A stretch of DNA of 59,857 nt, taken from contig NBAZ01000049.1 in NCBI GenBank assembly GCA_002794735.1, positions 1 to 59,857 on the forward strand, given 5' to 3'. A model generated the notes under the pieces. It ran no database searches. It saw nothing but the letters and a program-made list of their open reading frames with translations, and was not told where the DNA came from. Positions 12,681-25,482 of this stretch are shown piece after piece. The position numbers and the translations under genes are program-made. The stretch is from Pyrrhoderma lamaoense (Eukaryota; Basidiomycota; Agaricomycetes; Hymenochaetales; Hymenochaetaceae). Numbering within the stretch: position 1 is the first letter of the stretch; every line of letters begins with the position of its first letter.

Positions 12681-13511
12681 GTGTTATGATTTATATACAC
12701 AAAGCTTACCTTGAATACGTCTAGACACATTTTACAGCCCCTATACTTTATTCTTTACGTATCCTGTTTGTTGTGTTCGCTACAATCATGACCTAGACAA
12801 TGTACTGTATTCCATGTAGGATTCTCACTATTGCCGTACATCGCATAGTCACTGCTAACTTCATCTATGTATATCAGCTTCGCCTTAGAAACGCTAAAGA
12901 TGATTAGATATAAGGAAGGCTCATAAGAGTAAGGATAAGCCTACTAATTCTAATTTATTACGTCCGAGCATCAAGCCTAGTCTTCATCTGAGCTTTTGTC
13001 CACTCTATTACTTGCTTTCCTTCACTAATGCCCCTTCCATATTTATTGTACCTGGCCATTGTCATTTTGAAGGAGGAAAGCTTCGGATGATTGTGCTTGA
13101 AAATTGTAATTATAACTTTCATATGTCAAGGTGGAAATATGTGCTTTGGAGAGCAAAAAACCTATTAAAACACATAGGTACATACAAATTAGAGTATGTA
13201 CATATACAACTTAGAAAAAACATCCCCGCGTCTCCAGCAATGCACCTTAACAAACGTAAGAGGATGACTGTATATTTTTCAACCAACTCTAACTTATCTA
13301 GTATCTATGCAGTCTCTACTACTGATATAGCGACTCCATAATAGTACTTCTTTCCCAACACCAACGGTAACCATGACATCAGGATCTTCTTCATCATTGT
13401 CATCAAGGTTAGCAATGGTAACGCTTCTCCAATTCGGGCATCAATCATAGCATCAGTGAGAGACTGGTAAGCTTGGAAATGACCTAAGTCCATCAGTGAG
13501 AAGCCTACTTA
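12681..13511. other. Gene-free interval
   Basis: Short overlapping frames only, with no recognisable motif. This lies downstream of the 3' end of copy C. Confidence 0.3.
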
Positions 13512-15136
13512 TCAACTGAAGTATGAACGATGGGAAATTTTCGTATGTGATGAGCTAGTTGGTGTGGCAAACTTGGGGTTACTGATAGTATTGGTCACGT
13601 TAACATGGTTTGAAGCACCCGTTCCTATGTCAACTCCTCCTTCGGCAGCTTCTTTCAGGTTGAGGAACATCCGACTTCCAAGTAGGCATAGGAATCCAGG
13701 ATTGCCAAGGAGATTGAATAGAGAGGTCTCTTCCACAGAAGATGCACGAGTGATGTCAATTTTTGAGTGTGCTATGTTTATTGCGCTACAGAACATGATC
13801 CTAGTATTGTTCTCGTTAATCAATGATCTACAGAGACTCTGACTTACATACATGAAGTAGTAGATAATCTGATCTTTGATCATGATGTTTAGGATCCCAG
13901 ACCCCTTTATACCTGATAACCTCCAATGCTGAACCGATTTGAAAAGAGCCAGCAATAGAAGCATGAGTCCAACAACCGCTGTCATAACCCTGTTATTCAG
14001 AAGTATATATGTGCATATAGTAGATATGGTTAAGTTCAGGCTCACCAGTCAAGAAACTGAAAGTAAACCGCATGCTCTAACTGATGAAGCTCTGAAACAC
14101 ATATCGTTAGTCTTCTTGCGGGGGAATATGGGTGGGCTTAGTTTGGTTAGCTACAGTAATCTAACGCATGTGGGAAACATACATTGTTGAAATACGATAA
14201 CCATACTACCAAGTGCAGATTTTGCGACAGCTTCGCAGAAGATAATCAAAGTGAGAGTAGTTGATAATAGCCTATCTACAAAAAGTCAGATAAGAAACCA
14301 ACCAGAGTTTAATCTTCTAACCTTTATGCCAAAGTGCAAGCACACGAATCATAAGGATATCTAGAATATTTTAGTCAGGAAAAAGCACAAATATGATAAG
14401 GACATACAGTCCATTGTAACGTCAATGAATACATCTATCAAACATCAGCTTTGAAAAATTTATCAAGATATATGAACTTGATTTGATACTTGAAACGAGA
14501 TCAACCCAGGGTGAAAAAGAACCTTATATACACATGTAAGTACCAATCCACGTCGTGTAGAAGGAAGATAACTAATTTATACATCTGATGAGCGGAAACT
14601 ATCAGCTGATTCTAGATGAAGTAATGATATACGCACAGTCTTGCAGTGGCCTCTGAAGATTGAGCTGTATGTAACATGGTCAATAAAGAAATCGTTATAA
14701 CTTCGGTTGAAACTCACGAATTACGGATGCAATAGCTCCGAATGTGCCAACATAACGGTTCTTGTTGTCAGTATCAGCCACCAAGACCTGCTATACAAAG
14801 ATAAATACTTGCAATGAAGAAGAGGATGTGTGTCAAGCTATACCACCTCTTCGTCTAGAGTATTGTCAAGAAGAGAGTATAATTGAAAGTAAGGAGGCTG
14901 ACCCAGAAGTACTTAATCTGAGGAAACGAGAGTTAGATTTGCTTATAAGTTCAGTCGTTAGTAGACTCACTTCTTTCTCTAGGGTTATCACTGACTTGCA
15001 TATTAGACTTTTCTCAAGTATGGATACGAAGAAACGCACATATGTCATATACAAGAAGAGAGCAGACTGCTACTTGTATGGATCTTTGGATGAAAACCTC
15101 TTTTAACAGGTTCGATACGTCGGCTATAACAGACAT
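13512..15136 (-). CDS. DUF6533-like membrane protein, copy C
   Basis: Exon 1 starts at 15136 (MSVIADVSNLLKEVF) and ends LLVYDI. Following exons give LITLEKE, IKYFW, TKRWYSLTHILFFI and NRYVGTFGAI, the DUF6533 pattern. The intron after the LFFI exon has a GCAAGT donor (GC-AG type). A 2-nt exon AT at 14583-14584 restores the frame and yields a Cys codon before SFSPW. Then follow VFIDVTMD, YILMIRVLALWHK, a hydrophobic segment containing IIFCEAVAKSALGS, QFLDW, VMTAVVGLMLLLLALFKSV and KDQIIYYFM. The last exon has SAINIA and GNPGFLCLLGSRMFLNLKE, ending at 13512. The exon that begins before the QFLDW stretch seems to use an acceptor further upstream than in copy H. It looks intact on manual splicing. 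Confidence 0.75.
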
Positions 15137-16090
15137 TGTTTGTGAGTGATGTGATGAGATATGGATATTGGCTTATACAGGTGTATTATATGTGTATCGT
15201 AATCGGTCCATCTGTATATCGACTACATCCGCTGTGGTATCAACGACGAAATCATGATCTGATGAAAATGAGCACAACACATATCACGTACCCTAAGCAC
15301 TATCATATTGCGTGCCTTGTGAGAGTAGCACCTTAATCTGACTGAATAGACTCGGACTTCTTATCACATTCGCATTACAAAGCTGTCATGTATATTGATA
15401 TGATCAATACTAACAGCAATAAAGTTTGTTCCAAGTATTCTTCGCGATGATTGGTCGTAAATCCAGGTTCAGCTTCCATTAAGTCTCTGAAGACAAGCGA
15501 GAAACAGTAGAGTTTAATATATTATTCCATTTTTATAAGGAGCTTTCGCAAGGTCTAATAGCGGAGATCGAGAGAAAAAGAGAATATAAGATAGTTGAGG
15601 ATAATCAGGAGCTCGGTAAGTATCTCCCGGTAACAAAGAAATACATAAGGTTAATTAACCAAGATAGAAGAAAGCTTTAGATGAGAAATCGGCGTCGAGT
15701 AGGTAGATAATGTTGTATATGGGGGAACCATTGTGATGATCAATAATTTAAAAGGGGAAATCCGAAAATAATGTATATACAGTAGTTAGTTATATAGATA
15801 AAATATACCTGCATAAGCAACGTGGGCAATGTTTTATGTTTCAAATAGCCATCAAATATATTAAACTTTCTTCTGCTTAAATTCTGATTGATATAGTCAT
15901 ACAATGAGTCTGGGTGTGATACGTATGCGTATACGTTTAGAAAGTGAGTTCAAAATCGAAGCTCTTCTACCCCCGTTGATAGTCGTTTCGAAGCCTTGTT
16001 CACTAGCACAGCTACTACCAGCATCAAAACTCTATTACGAATCGCTAGTAGAACGCGAGCCCTTAGAATCTGTATATAAAGTTAGTTTAT

Positions 16091-17723
16091 TCAGTACATA
16101 ACGAGATCAGTCATGAACCTATATATACTCAAGGAAGAGTTGGCCGGAGCAGCGAATTGAAGGTCTTTGGTAGTATTAACTTGGATATTTCTATCCACGT
16201 TATCAGTTCCTATGTCAACTTCCACATCTCCCGCCTCTTTGAGATTCAAAAACATGCGATTTCCAAGGAGACATAAAAAGCCAGGGCTTCCGAGAAGATT
16301 AAGGACGGCAGCCTTCTCTATAGAGTAAGATCCAAGATAGTTGATCTTTGATTCAGCAATGTTTATTGCGCTACAAAATAAAAGCCTTAAACAGAGTCAG
16401 TTCGTGTTTTAATGAGTACATTCAGAGCTACAAAAGGACATACATAAGATAATATATAATTTGATCTTTTATCATCATGTTTAAAAGACTGGATCCTTTG
16501 CGACCTAGTAATCTCCAGTGCTCGATAGTCTTGAAAAGAGCCAAAGATAAGAGAATGAATCCGATAGTAGTTGTAACGACCCTGCCATCCAAAGTTATAT
16601 GAGAAACGTTGTACAAACGAGTAAGTGACAGAATCTTACCAGTCAATGAACTGAAAGTAAACTTCATGCTCTACATGATCCTCATCTGTACCGCATATTA
16701 CTATCTCCTTTGTGAGAGCAACTGCTTGGGCTTTAATGGGTTAGCCACACTCATAGAGCAATGTACAAGAATGTACCATGCTCTGCTGTTCCCATCATAC
16801 TACCAAGTGTGAACTTTGTAATTGCCTCGCATAGAATGAGCGAATAGAGAAAAATCGACAAAATATTGCCTGCGAGAGTCAGAGAATAGATAATACGGCT
16901 AAAGTACAATTTACTCACTTTTATCCCAAAGAGCAAGTACTCGGAGTACCAGGATATCTATAATCCCTGTTAGTTCGATTCTGTACGAGTTATGAGAAAT
17001 CCGCACAATCGATTGTAACGCCAATGAAGGCATCTGTACATGATCAGTCATATATTTTCATTGTAAGAAACCAGTATTACTTGATATCAGTTCAGCCCAT
17101 AATGAGAAGGAGCCTTAGGCATGAGAGTGTGAGCTCATCGCAGATGGGACAAAATATCGGTATTTACATCTAGAAAAATGATTAACGGCTGCCGTCGAGT
17201 AGAAGATAGATGGTAATACAGCTTATTTGTTGATCCTAAAGATTGTACTGGGGCACGTTGAGTAGCTAATACGCTTTCTCTCTGCTTATGACTCACAAAA
17301 AAGATTCGAGATAGTTCCAAATAAACCAATGTAGCGATTCTAAAGGCTGACATCAGATATTTTTACTACTTAATAAAGCGATGCACTGACGACAAAGAAA
17401 AGTATATGCGTTAGTTTATACCACCTTCTCGTCTACAGTGATGTCAGCTAGAGGATAGAATCGAAAGAGAAGTATATCACCCAGAAGTACTTAATCTATG
17501 TGACTATGGTCAAACTTTGTTATGCGAGTGGCAGAGAACTAACTCACTTCTTTGTCTATTGTTATCACTGATATCAAATTAGATTCATCTCGAGCGGGAA
17601 TAGTAACCAAAACATACTTGTATCGTATACAAGAAGTGAACAGATAGTTAATTGTATACATTGCTCGATGATTGCTTCTCGTAGAAAAACTGATATCTCA
17701 GATGTAGTGTAGGCGAAGGACAT
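16091..17723 (-). CDS. DUF6533-like membrane protein, copy D
   Basis: Starts at 17723 (MSFAYTTSEISVF). Exons encode QLTICSLLVYDT, ITIDKE, IKYFW, TRRWYKLTHILFFV and NRYIGLFGTI. The 2-nt exon AT is at 17168-17169, followed by CSFSLWAELIS. Later segments are YILVLRVLALWDK, ILSIFLYSLILCEAITKFTLGS, QFIDW, VVTTTIGFILLSLALFKTI and MMIKDQIIYYLM. The last exon carries SAINIAESKINYLGSYS and GSPGFLCLLGNRMFLNLKE, with the stop at 16091-16093. The conserved LGSRMFLNL reads LGNRMFLNL here. All junctions I checked are open. The C-terminal tail runs about ten residues past the usual Ser-rich end. Membrane protein of unknown role. Confidence 0.77.
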
Positions 17724-17795
17724 CCCTTGTGAGTAAATGGAGCGGAAAGGATAGGTGGAGGCAAGTCGAAAAGTGGGTATAAGTGCATCGTGGCC

Positions 17796-17806
17796 TATTT
17801 ATATTA
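17796..17806 (-). promoter_or_regulatory. TATA-like element upstream of copy D
   Basis: A TATAAATA-type sequence on the minus strand, about 73 bp before the start of copy D, at the position conserved among family promoters. Confidence 0.35.
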
Positions 17807-18830
17807 TCATTAGTTAGCGTTTGTAGTTTCAACGGTGGAACTATGATGTGGTAGTGGTCAATGCTGTGAGATATATTTCTTCGGAGTACTGATTGTGTAC
17901 GTGTATGTGTTATACTTAGGCATCCGGACCGAATTGAGCTGACATAGGTTGTTGATAAAAATATAGAATTCATCAATACTTCTGCTGGTTCGTGTCAACC
18001 ATTGTTGTTGATGTACTGGTGCGTTGCACTGATGAATAGTGTTGTCAGTCATAGAATACTAAGTTGACATACAAATCAAAGATAACATGACAATCGATAC
18101 ATACAGCTGAGAGAAGACTCCGATATCCAAGTAAATGGATAGCATTACTTGCGATTTGTAATTGTGTTGATATGCTGATATGAGATGCCAAACGTATTGG
18201 AGCTATGCGTGTGAGGAAATCTGTTCATCAAGAAGGGAGTGATGGGTTGATGGGAGAACTTGAAGCTATGAGAAGAAGTGCAGATCTTTGACAAAAGCAG
18301 CAGGAATACTCACAAGCTACTCTAATAACGAAGCTCAAGGAATTAGAAGCTCGAGATTTAGACCCTAGTGATCAAGATTCAGATTACATGAACACAGATT
18401 CGGCGAGTTTGATTGGAAAGAAGTGGACGTGCATGTGAGAGAAGGATGTGCACGAAAACGTAGAGAAGGGATGAACAGGGAAAAATGGATCTAATTTAGA
18501 ACTTAGATTAGTGAGTATATGAAAGCAAAGTGTGTATTGTACGACTGAAGTGTTAATATGTGAAAACACCAGATACCTGACCAGCGATGAGTGTTAATTG
18601 GTCTCTTTCAGTACGCATTCTTCAATCTTGTGAATATTATAATGAATTCATTATATATACAATTACAAAGAAACTTCGAAAACAATGGCGAAAAATCGGG
18701 TCATAAGTGTGTTACATATACAGACAAACGAGCACAATCAAAGATTGGCTCGAAAATAGGTTCAAGAAATTGAGAAGAGGGAATGTAAGCAATGAATATT
18801 ATGGTGCGAAGTAAGTTTCAGTACGAGAGC

Positions 18831-18900
18831 TAGGTTTGCAGCTCACAAGTAGTATTAACCAAGGTCGAAGCTACTTTCCTCGCAAGTATTCTCCATCTGT
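18831..18900 (+). repeat. Dispersed flank repeat, unit 1
   Basis: A diverged stretch with the order GGTTTG-AGCTCAC, TTAACCAA, then TATTCTCCATC near its end. Similar stretches occur near 19581, 35181 and 38341. It lies beyond the 5' end of copy D, and seems to be part of duplicated upstream DNA of the gene family. Confidence 0.45.
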
Positions 18901-19545
18901 AGCTGAACTAACCTCGATTGGGCGTGTTCCAAGTTCCTACACTTCAACTTCAAAAACAAAGTTCTAAGGTTAGTGACGAGATACAGTGAAGGCAAAGAGT
19001 GAGAAGTAGTTTGTGCATGTAAATGTATATAGTCGATAGGTGTGTGGAACGCGATTAGCTATCAACATCAACTCGCATATGATAGCGCCGAGGCTTCCGA
19101 TTATTTGAGCCGTGCCATGTCGCTGTTTTCATTGTTTAATTGCACAAGGGCGAGCCATTTTGTCATCAGGTGGGATATTAACAAGGCGATGAAGTGGATG
19201 AGACAGCTGGGAATTGCTTGTAATGAATCATCTAAACGAAGAAAAAGACTTGGGAGACAAAACAGAGAAGTAAATGGGATGTTGAAGTTGGTTCTTCACA
19301 AGTGTCTTAAGCGTAGTATGAGTGAAAGAATGGCGGGAGGAAGAGAGAGATTAGACATTACAAACGTAAAGTTCGATAACCCCGGAGGAGTTACTAACCC
19401 AAAGGAAGTACAGGGAAGGAAAGAGTGTCCTCAGTGCTCCAACGTAGGAGTCAGATTAAAAATAGAAGTAGTGTCGAGTTTAGAATGTGAAAGGGATGTA
19501 TGAATGTCAATCAAAGAGCTGGGTCAAAAAACGACCTGAGGATGG

Positions 19546-19649
19546 CAAGTGATGAAGTGGAGCAAAAATCCGAGACAAGACCAAGTTTGGAGCTCACATT
19601 TGATGTTAACCAAAGCTTATCCAGCATTCTTCTTAAGCATTATTCTCCA
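19546..19649 (+). repeat. Dispersed flank repeat, unit 2
   Basis: Second unit, with GATGAAGTGGAGCAAAAAT followed by TTTGGAGCTCACATTTGATG, CAAAGCTTATCCAGC and ATTATTCTCC. It matches 38341-38430 over its first half and 35181-35258 over its second half, which joins these stretches into one longer diverged repeat. Confidence 0.5.
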
Positions 19650-20339
19650 AAAGTGTATGCTACCAGCAATCGCATTTAATTAGAGTTTTGGTAAGTGTGG
19701 TGGTTGTGGTAGAGAATGTATCATAATGTCCTTGTCGTGTAGTAGAGTTAAGCTTGAATAAACCTTTCTAAGCAATAGTTTAGTTGTTAAGAATGTTCAC
19801 GATGTATATTGCACACGTGTACTTCTGCTTTCGTACTGAAGGCGGTGGTCTATCATGCGAGCCCTGAATGTAAACCTATCTCGAATCTGTGTCACTCCAT
19901 TGAACACAGGATGAAATCACATAATCTATCACCTTCTCATACAGCGCTCTTAGCTTCGATCTTGCATAATCTTAATTTGTAGAAAACTCTTCTCTCCATC
20001 CTGGTTATTCGTTCACTTGTGACATTTTTCTCATTTATCCTAGTAAACTCTATTCCTCCTTTTGACACGCTGTCAAGCTCATGTCAGAGTCTACATAAAT
20101 ATTAATTTGAAGTTCCACAATAAATACTTGAACCTCAAGCTCGTTGGCTATCATAGCGGAGATTGTAGATTATAGATATCGAGCATATGCTTGGATATTC
20201 TATTTTTGCCTAAAATGCATACTCCCACTATTTCATTGATGCATCCATGCCACTATCAAACTAGAAAGGGGTAGTAGATACAGCATTTCCTCGTATCTCA
20301 GCTAGTTTTTATTGAGATCAATCGGGTAGGTTCTTTACT

Positions 20340-21505
20340 CCCATAACATTGATCTTGTCTGCGCCATAGTCATCACATAGATTGCAAGATTGCGAATGAA
20401 ACGCATCCTTTGAATCAGTAGATAAAGTCAGTTCATCCAGTATAGCCTTAAGCACAGTATTATTGGTGTACTCACATACTCGAAGACGAAGAACTACTAG
20501 AATCAGCGAAAAGGCTCATGTAGTCACTTTTGAAGCCAATTTTCTTTTTGGGTCGAAACACCGTTATATTAAGCATATAAACTGTGACTGATAACATCTT
20601 TGATGTCGAATATATTCCTTCATTGGCGCAACGATTGACTGAAGATTCAATGTGGCTGAGTATGAATTTTGCTGATATAGAACGTAGACATCCGTGTTCT
20701 CCGAGTTCGTGCACTTTGGGATAAAGGTATGTGGATTATACTTCACTCGTATCTCTCTGACTCTTGTAGATAAGCTACTATCGTACATTCTTTATCTGCT
20801 TATTCTTATTCACAATTTGCACTTAATAGCTTGATGGTTACGGCAGAGCAAAGTATGTTCCTGTACACCCTTCGAGAAGCTCAACCTGACCCTGAAAGTG
20901 CAAACATATATACTTACAGATGGAATCGTAGTATGTATAATAAATGATGTTCATGCTGAGCGGGCTGCGTACTTTCAGCTTATAGACTGGTAGGACTTGA
21001 TCACTTGCTTCCCAGTACGTATGCATTTAACCTTATATTCCAGGGTAATAATGGTTGTTGTTTCCATTCTTTTTTCTCTGGCTCTATATAAGGCAATTGA
21101 GTATTGAAAGCTATCGGGTTTCAAGGGGTTTAGTCTAACGAACAAGATGATCAAGGATCAGATCATCTAATATCTTATGTACGCACTTCAGCTCCTTCAA
21201 ATGATACGCACTGAAGTATAACAAATGTTGAGTGGTTATTTTCTGTAGTGCGATAAACATCGCAAATGCGAGAATTAACTATCTCGGATTAAATCCGGTA
21301 GGAAAGCAGGTAATCCTTAATCTTCTCGGAGAACCCGGATTTCTATGTCTTTTTGGAAGTTGGATGTTTCTAAATCTGAAAGGAGCTTGCGGCGTAAAAG
21401 CCAATGTAGAGTTCAGTATCCCGAACAACATGGGCCTGGTACAGTGATATCAGCAATCCTATGTTTGCTGATCCCAATGGTTCTTCTTCAGGCCCACGGA
21501 TATGA
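20340..21505 (+). pseudogene. Eroded DUF6533-like copy E
   Basis: Matches the family from about exon 5 or 8 onward. Recognisable pieces are CQFSFWVE-like sequence near 20536, an exon-9-like block ending at 20641, DIRVLRVRALWDK at 20688, and a last exon from 21232 with FCSAINIANARINYLG and GEPGFLCLFGSWMFLNLK. The membrane exon after 20760 is disrupted (stop where CEAAAKF is expected). The transmembrane exon near 21050-21180 has in-frame stops (EY-stop, and DQII-stop-YLM), and the last exon has a one-base frameshift before SDIS, with the family-like end at 21505. No exon 1 is seen upstream. It is clearly a decaying copy. Confidence 0.75.
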
Positions 21506-23170
21506 AAGTACTGAAAATTGAAATTTCAGGTTTGTACATGGAAACTGAGTCTATCTACATAAAAAAAGGGTTCTGTACACCAGGTAGCATACTCACAGAA
21601 ATTTCGATCTTGTTATTGGCTATTATGAAGACGTATTTGGTGTAATGGGAAAAGGAACTGTTAGTATAGCTGGATCATTTTAGATACATTGATATCCGTT
21701 ATGTTTCCGACTGCAATTCATGTATATCACACACCCACTCCTTTCTTCTTGATAACTGTAATCATTAACTTCTAATTATATGACGAGAGAATGGTAAACG
21801 AATAGAAGTAGATGAAAGACTGTATATGTTGAGTAACAGTAGTACAGCTAGTGCTAACAGCGGCTTTCAATTTGCCAAATCAGCTAGTTCTCTTTCAGGC
21901 ACGATGATACGTGTCATCTCGTGCTTTCAGTGATAAAATGGCCCTACTCATACATACTCGAAAACTGGCACCTGAGCTTACTATTACTACGGCCACCGTA
22001 GATAGCCATCTTTTGACGAGTCTGCCGCTGTAGCCTTGGGATAGAGGACTATACTGTCTCAGCCAGTGATAAGGTGGTAGGAAAGAGGGGATTTCGAATA
22101 TATATAAATAACGCTGAAGCTCTCCTATGAAGCTTTTCTTGTAGAAATCACGATGAAAATAACGTTATATGAGTTCAGAGAGCTATAGGAATATGAATCG
22201 ACTAACCATATAAAGGTGGTTCAATCAGACAGATTCTTCACAGACTCAAGGTATCAAGGATCAGAACAGGTGATGGCGATATTTGCCTGTATTAAGACCA
22301 TCATCAGCTTAGTCTTTCTCGATCTGATTTGAGGTATGATAGGGATTAGAATGGTCAGAGTCAGCCGGGGTAACACTGCATGTCTTAATCTTGGCTTCAT
22401 TTTTGATACTATACAGGTTATGCGTGAGACTAAGAACTATGAAAAATTGGCTTGACAAGTCGAGTCTATAGTATTCGAAGTACATTCTTTTCAGTTCTTA
22501 GATTTCATCTTGTTCTAATTTCGATTCCAAAGAGCTCAATTATGCCCATGTCTCGATTCACGTTATGATTTATAATACATGAAGATGGGCGTGGGATCAA
22601 AGTGTCCTCGACTGACACTCTGATGTTCCAACAACGTCCGATGTCCATGCCCCTTTATGCCAGATATTCTCTGTCTCTATGTAACGCAAATAACAGAAAT
22701 ATAGGTCACAGCATGTCAAACGACTTGGTTCGTGTCTTACCTCGTTTGTATAAATCAATTATGCATGCACCAGATATCTTACACAAATAGCTCTCAAATT
22801 TCCATTTGCATAAATGTCATATTTCTACTTTTTGTTACTGAAGGCTCCTTTTGCATATAAGATGAGATACTTGCACTCTATACCGATGACCTGACTAGAT
22901 CGAAGCTGTCTTTTCAAGACAACGGTGCGTTTTTTGTTGAAAGATCAAAACCTACTTTACTAAGCAAGAAAGTTGTTAAGATGATCATACGTTTCTATCA
23001 GCGCTTTAATATCACTAAGCCTCGTAAGTAGCTCCTGTTTCTTTTTGAAAAACGCTCACTTTCTTAGTACATAGAAAAAACATTTTTATGGCACTAAATC
23101 ACATCACGTCATGTTTCCATAGCTAACATCACAAATGGCTGCCATACTTCTTATAGGCTATCCACAAAAC
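21506..23170. other. Gene-free interval
   Basis: No coding sequence or repeat that I recognise. AT-rich intergenic DNA between pseudogene E and copy F. Confidence 0.35.
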
Positions 23171-23172
23171 AC

Positions 23173-23180
23173 CTATAAAG
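23173..23180 (+). promoter_or_regulatory. TATA-like element upstream of copy F
   Basis: CTATAAAG, 59 bp before the start codon of copy F, followed by a pyrimidine-rich leader as in copies H and J. Confidence 0.4.
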
Positions 23181-23238
23181 CATCTACACTCAATTCACCC
23201 CACTTATCCTATCTTACTCACTTCAGTATTTGCGAGAA

Positions 23239-24989
23239 ATGTCTTCTGCAGAATATGTGGACCTATTATCAGGCTACTTGCATGTGGTCTTTATTGAGCA
23301 ATGCATAAAGGTAGCCGTTGGCACGCTTATCTTATATGACATATGTACGTTTCCTCATCGTCTACGTCAGAGAGAAACTTAGTACGTGATAGTGATAACC
23401 TTGGATAAAGAAGTGAGATAATCTATTGCAACAAGACGTAATAGCAAGTTTATCGTTCTGCTTTTATAGATCAAGTATTTCTGGGTGACTTTCCCTTCTT
23501 GCAATTCTGCTCCTCAACTGACAACATTACAGACAAAAAAATGGTATAAATTGACCCATATACTTTTCTTCATTGTGAGTACTTAACTTTGATGAGCGCT
23601 TATAACATCTGATCTTGGTATAAAGAACCGTTACATTTGTATGTTTGGAGCCATATGGGCATTGACGTGTACGTTTTAGTATAAAGATATCATCACATTT
23701 ATAAAGCTTTTTTCAGCCAATCCCTTGAAAGGAAGATTAGAACAGTATGTATACATGCTTTCTACTCCAAATTAGTTATTAATCAAACGTTCAGATGTAA
23801 ATATTGGTTTCTCCTTTCTCTCTCCACGTCGAACTCAGATACTTACTTGTATCTTTGAGGCCGGTTCTCTCTTTGGGCTATATTCATAATAAGTACGATC
23901 ATATTATATATAACCAAAAACAAACGGTTGACGTCTACTAGCTACACTCGTCAGTATAATAATCGACTGTGAGGAACTTCTCGTGGCTTATCTCTATCTA
24001 CACTCACTTAAATATAGATGTCCTTGTGCTTCGAGTGCTTGCACTTTGGGATAAACGTAGGTAATTAATATATTAGCAGCACCTCTCTCTGACTTTCGTA
24101 GGCAAATATTTATCAATTGCTCTTTATACACTTATTCTTTGCGAGATGACCACAGAGCTCGCACTTGATACTATAATTGTAACAACAGCAAAAGGTATGT
24201 ACTCGTATATTTCTCGAGATAGTTGGACTGACTCAGTAAAGGTCAATTGGTCACTCTCACGAAAGAAATAGTAGTATGTGCTTCAGATGGTGATGAGGTT
24301 AATCGCGCATCTCACTTCTTAGTCATTTATTGGTAAGATTCTCTCGAACTACGGTGAAATAGCTTTCTAGATAGTCATTGTAGCGCATAATCAGATGTAA
24401 TTAGGCATAGTCCTACACCATTACGTCTAATTATAGACTGATTATGCTCTACCAAGATTTTTTAGAAAAGGGAGTTTACAATGACTATTGCACTCTCGTG
24501 TACGCTAACTCACTATTTTATATAACAGGGTTATGAAAACAAGTGTTGGGCTCATAATAATATCTCTGGCCCTGTTCAAAGCAGTCAGGAGTTGGAGACA
24601 AGTTGGCTTCAAACAGTCGGGTCTTATAAACATTTTGATCAGGGATCAGATCGTCTACTTTCTTATGTATGCACAATATCTCCTTCTGAGCACATACATT
24701 GAGTCTGAGCGAGTTTTGGGGAAGGCTTATATTCTGTAGCACGACAAATATCTACAGATCAGAAATCAACTATCTTGGATCATATTCTCTCGAGAAGGCA
24801 GCTATCCTCGCTCTTCTGGGGAACGTTGGCTTCTTATCTCTCCTTGGAAGCCGTATGTTCCTGAATCTGAAAGAGGCTGGTGATGTAGAAGTCAATAATA
24901 AGACAAGCAACGTATTTAACAATGATAATCCTGTCACTCTCGGCGACTTTCACTTTGCTACTGCAATTGACTCTTCATTGAGTGCATAG
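23239..24989 (+). CDS. DUF6533-like membrane protein, copy F
   Basis: Starts at 23239 (MSSAEYVDLLSGYL). Exons encode KVAVGTLILYDI, ITLDKE, IKYFW, TKKWYKLTHILFFI and NRYICMFGAI. The 2-nt exon AT is at 23795-23796, followed by CRFSLWAIFII and TLVSIIID. Next are VLVLRVLALWDK, a membrane segment with LSIALYTLILCEMTTELAL, and an exon ending FLVIYW at 24332. The intron that follows is 196 nt instead of about 58 nt because a palindromic element is inserted in it. After it come VMKTSVGLIIISLALFKAV, RDQIVYFLM and the last exon with SYSLEKAAILALLGNVGFL and LGSRMFLNLKEAGD, ending at 24989. The frame is open throughout, so the insertion need not inactivate the gene. Function unknown. Confidence 0.77.
24372..24487. 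mobile_element. MITE-like palindromic element in an intron of copy F
   Basis: A perfect 11-bp terminal inverted repeat, TAGTCATTGTA, opens at 24372 and closes at 24487 as TACAATGACTA. If the outer TA is the target duplication, the inverted repeat proper is GTCATTGTA. A second inner pair, GCATAATCAG with CTGATTATGC, extends the hairpin. The 116-bp length, the TA ends and the absence of coding sequence fit a Tc1/mariner-type MITE. The matching intron of copy H is about 58 nt long and lacks it. Confidence 0.7.
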
Positions 24990-25222
24990 AGGTATCATAG
25001 CCAATTCTGAGACTATAATCAATGAACTGACTTTTTCTATGAGTTCAAAGGACACGTTCTACCAGCAATCCTGTCTTATGGTAATTTGACGCTATATGAA
25101 GACTAAGCTTTCATCATGACCATTGATAGGAGCTGATGGGCTGAAAGACTGAGCTTTGTCCTTTGAAATGGGTATATACCATTCCTTCATCTACGATGGA
25201 TATATAAATACTGCTTTACTAT

Positions 25223-25482
25223 GTAACTTTACTTTTTGTAGTGCAGTAGGCATTTACGGGTAAAAGAATAACGAAACGCCCTCTGTAGGGAAGCTTGCCC
25301 TTCTCGGGAACCCCGGTCTCCTGTGCCTAATTGAAAGTCGCATGTGTCTGAGTCCAAAGGAGGCTGGAGATATAGAAGTGGACGAAGGAGCAAGTATTCC
25401 GAGTGACAATAACCCAGGTAGTATTATCAGCGATCCTAGGTTCGCTGCTCCAGCTAGCTCTTCCTCAACCTCGAGTGTGTGA
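25223..25482 (+). pseudogene. Solo last-exon fragment, copy G
   Basis: Only the final exon of the family is present, 230 bp downstream of copy F on the same strand. It reads FCSAVGIYG then a stop, and later ALLGNPGLLCLIESRMCLS and SDPRFAAPASSSSTSSV, ending at 25482. The usual LGSRMFLNL motif is altered. The preceding exons are missing, so this is a duplicated or truncated relic, not a gene. Confidence 0.75.

Larger units (their letters stand above)
17810..20330. other. Repeat-containing interval between copies D and E
   Basis: No confident gene. A 153-codon open frame at 19042-19503 overlaps sequence that recurs elsewhere in the window and has no recognisable domain, so I do not call it a gene. 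Two copies of a dispersed flank repeat (18831-18900 and 19546-19649) lie here. Confidence 0.35.

Noticed and set aside
19042..19503. 153-codon open frame considered as a gene
   Set aside because: It overlaps sequence next to and partly inside the dispersed flank repeat, has no recognisable domain, no intron structure in an intron-dense genome and no conserved counterpart at the other repeat units.
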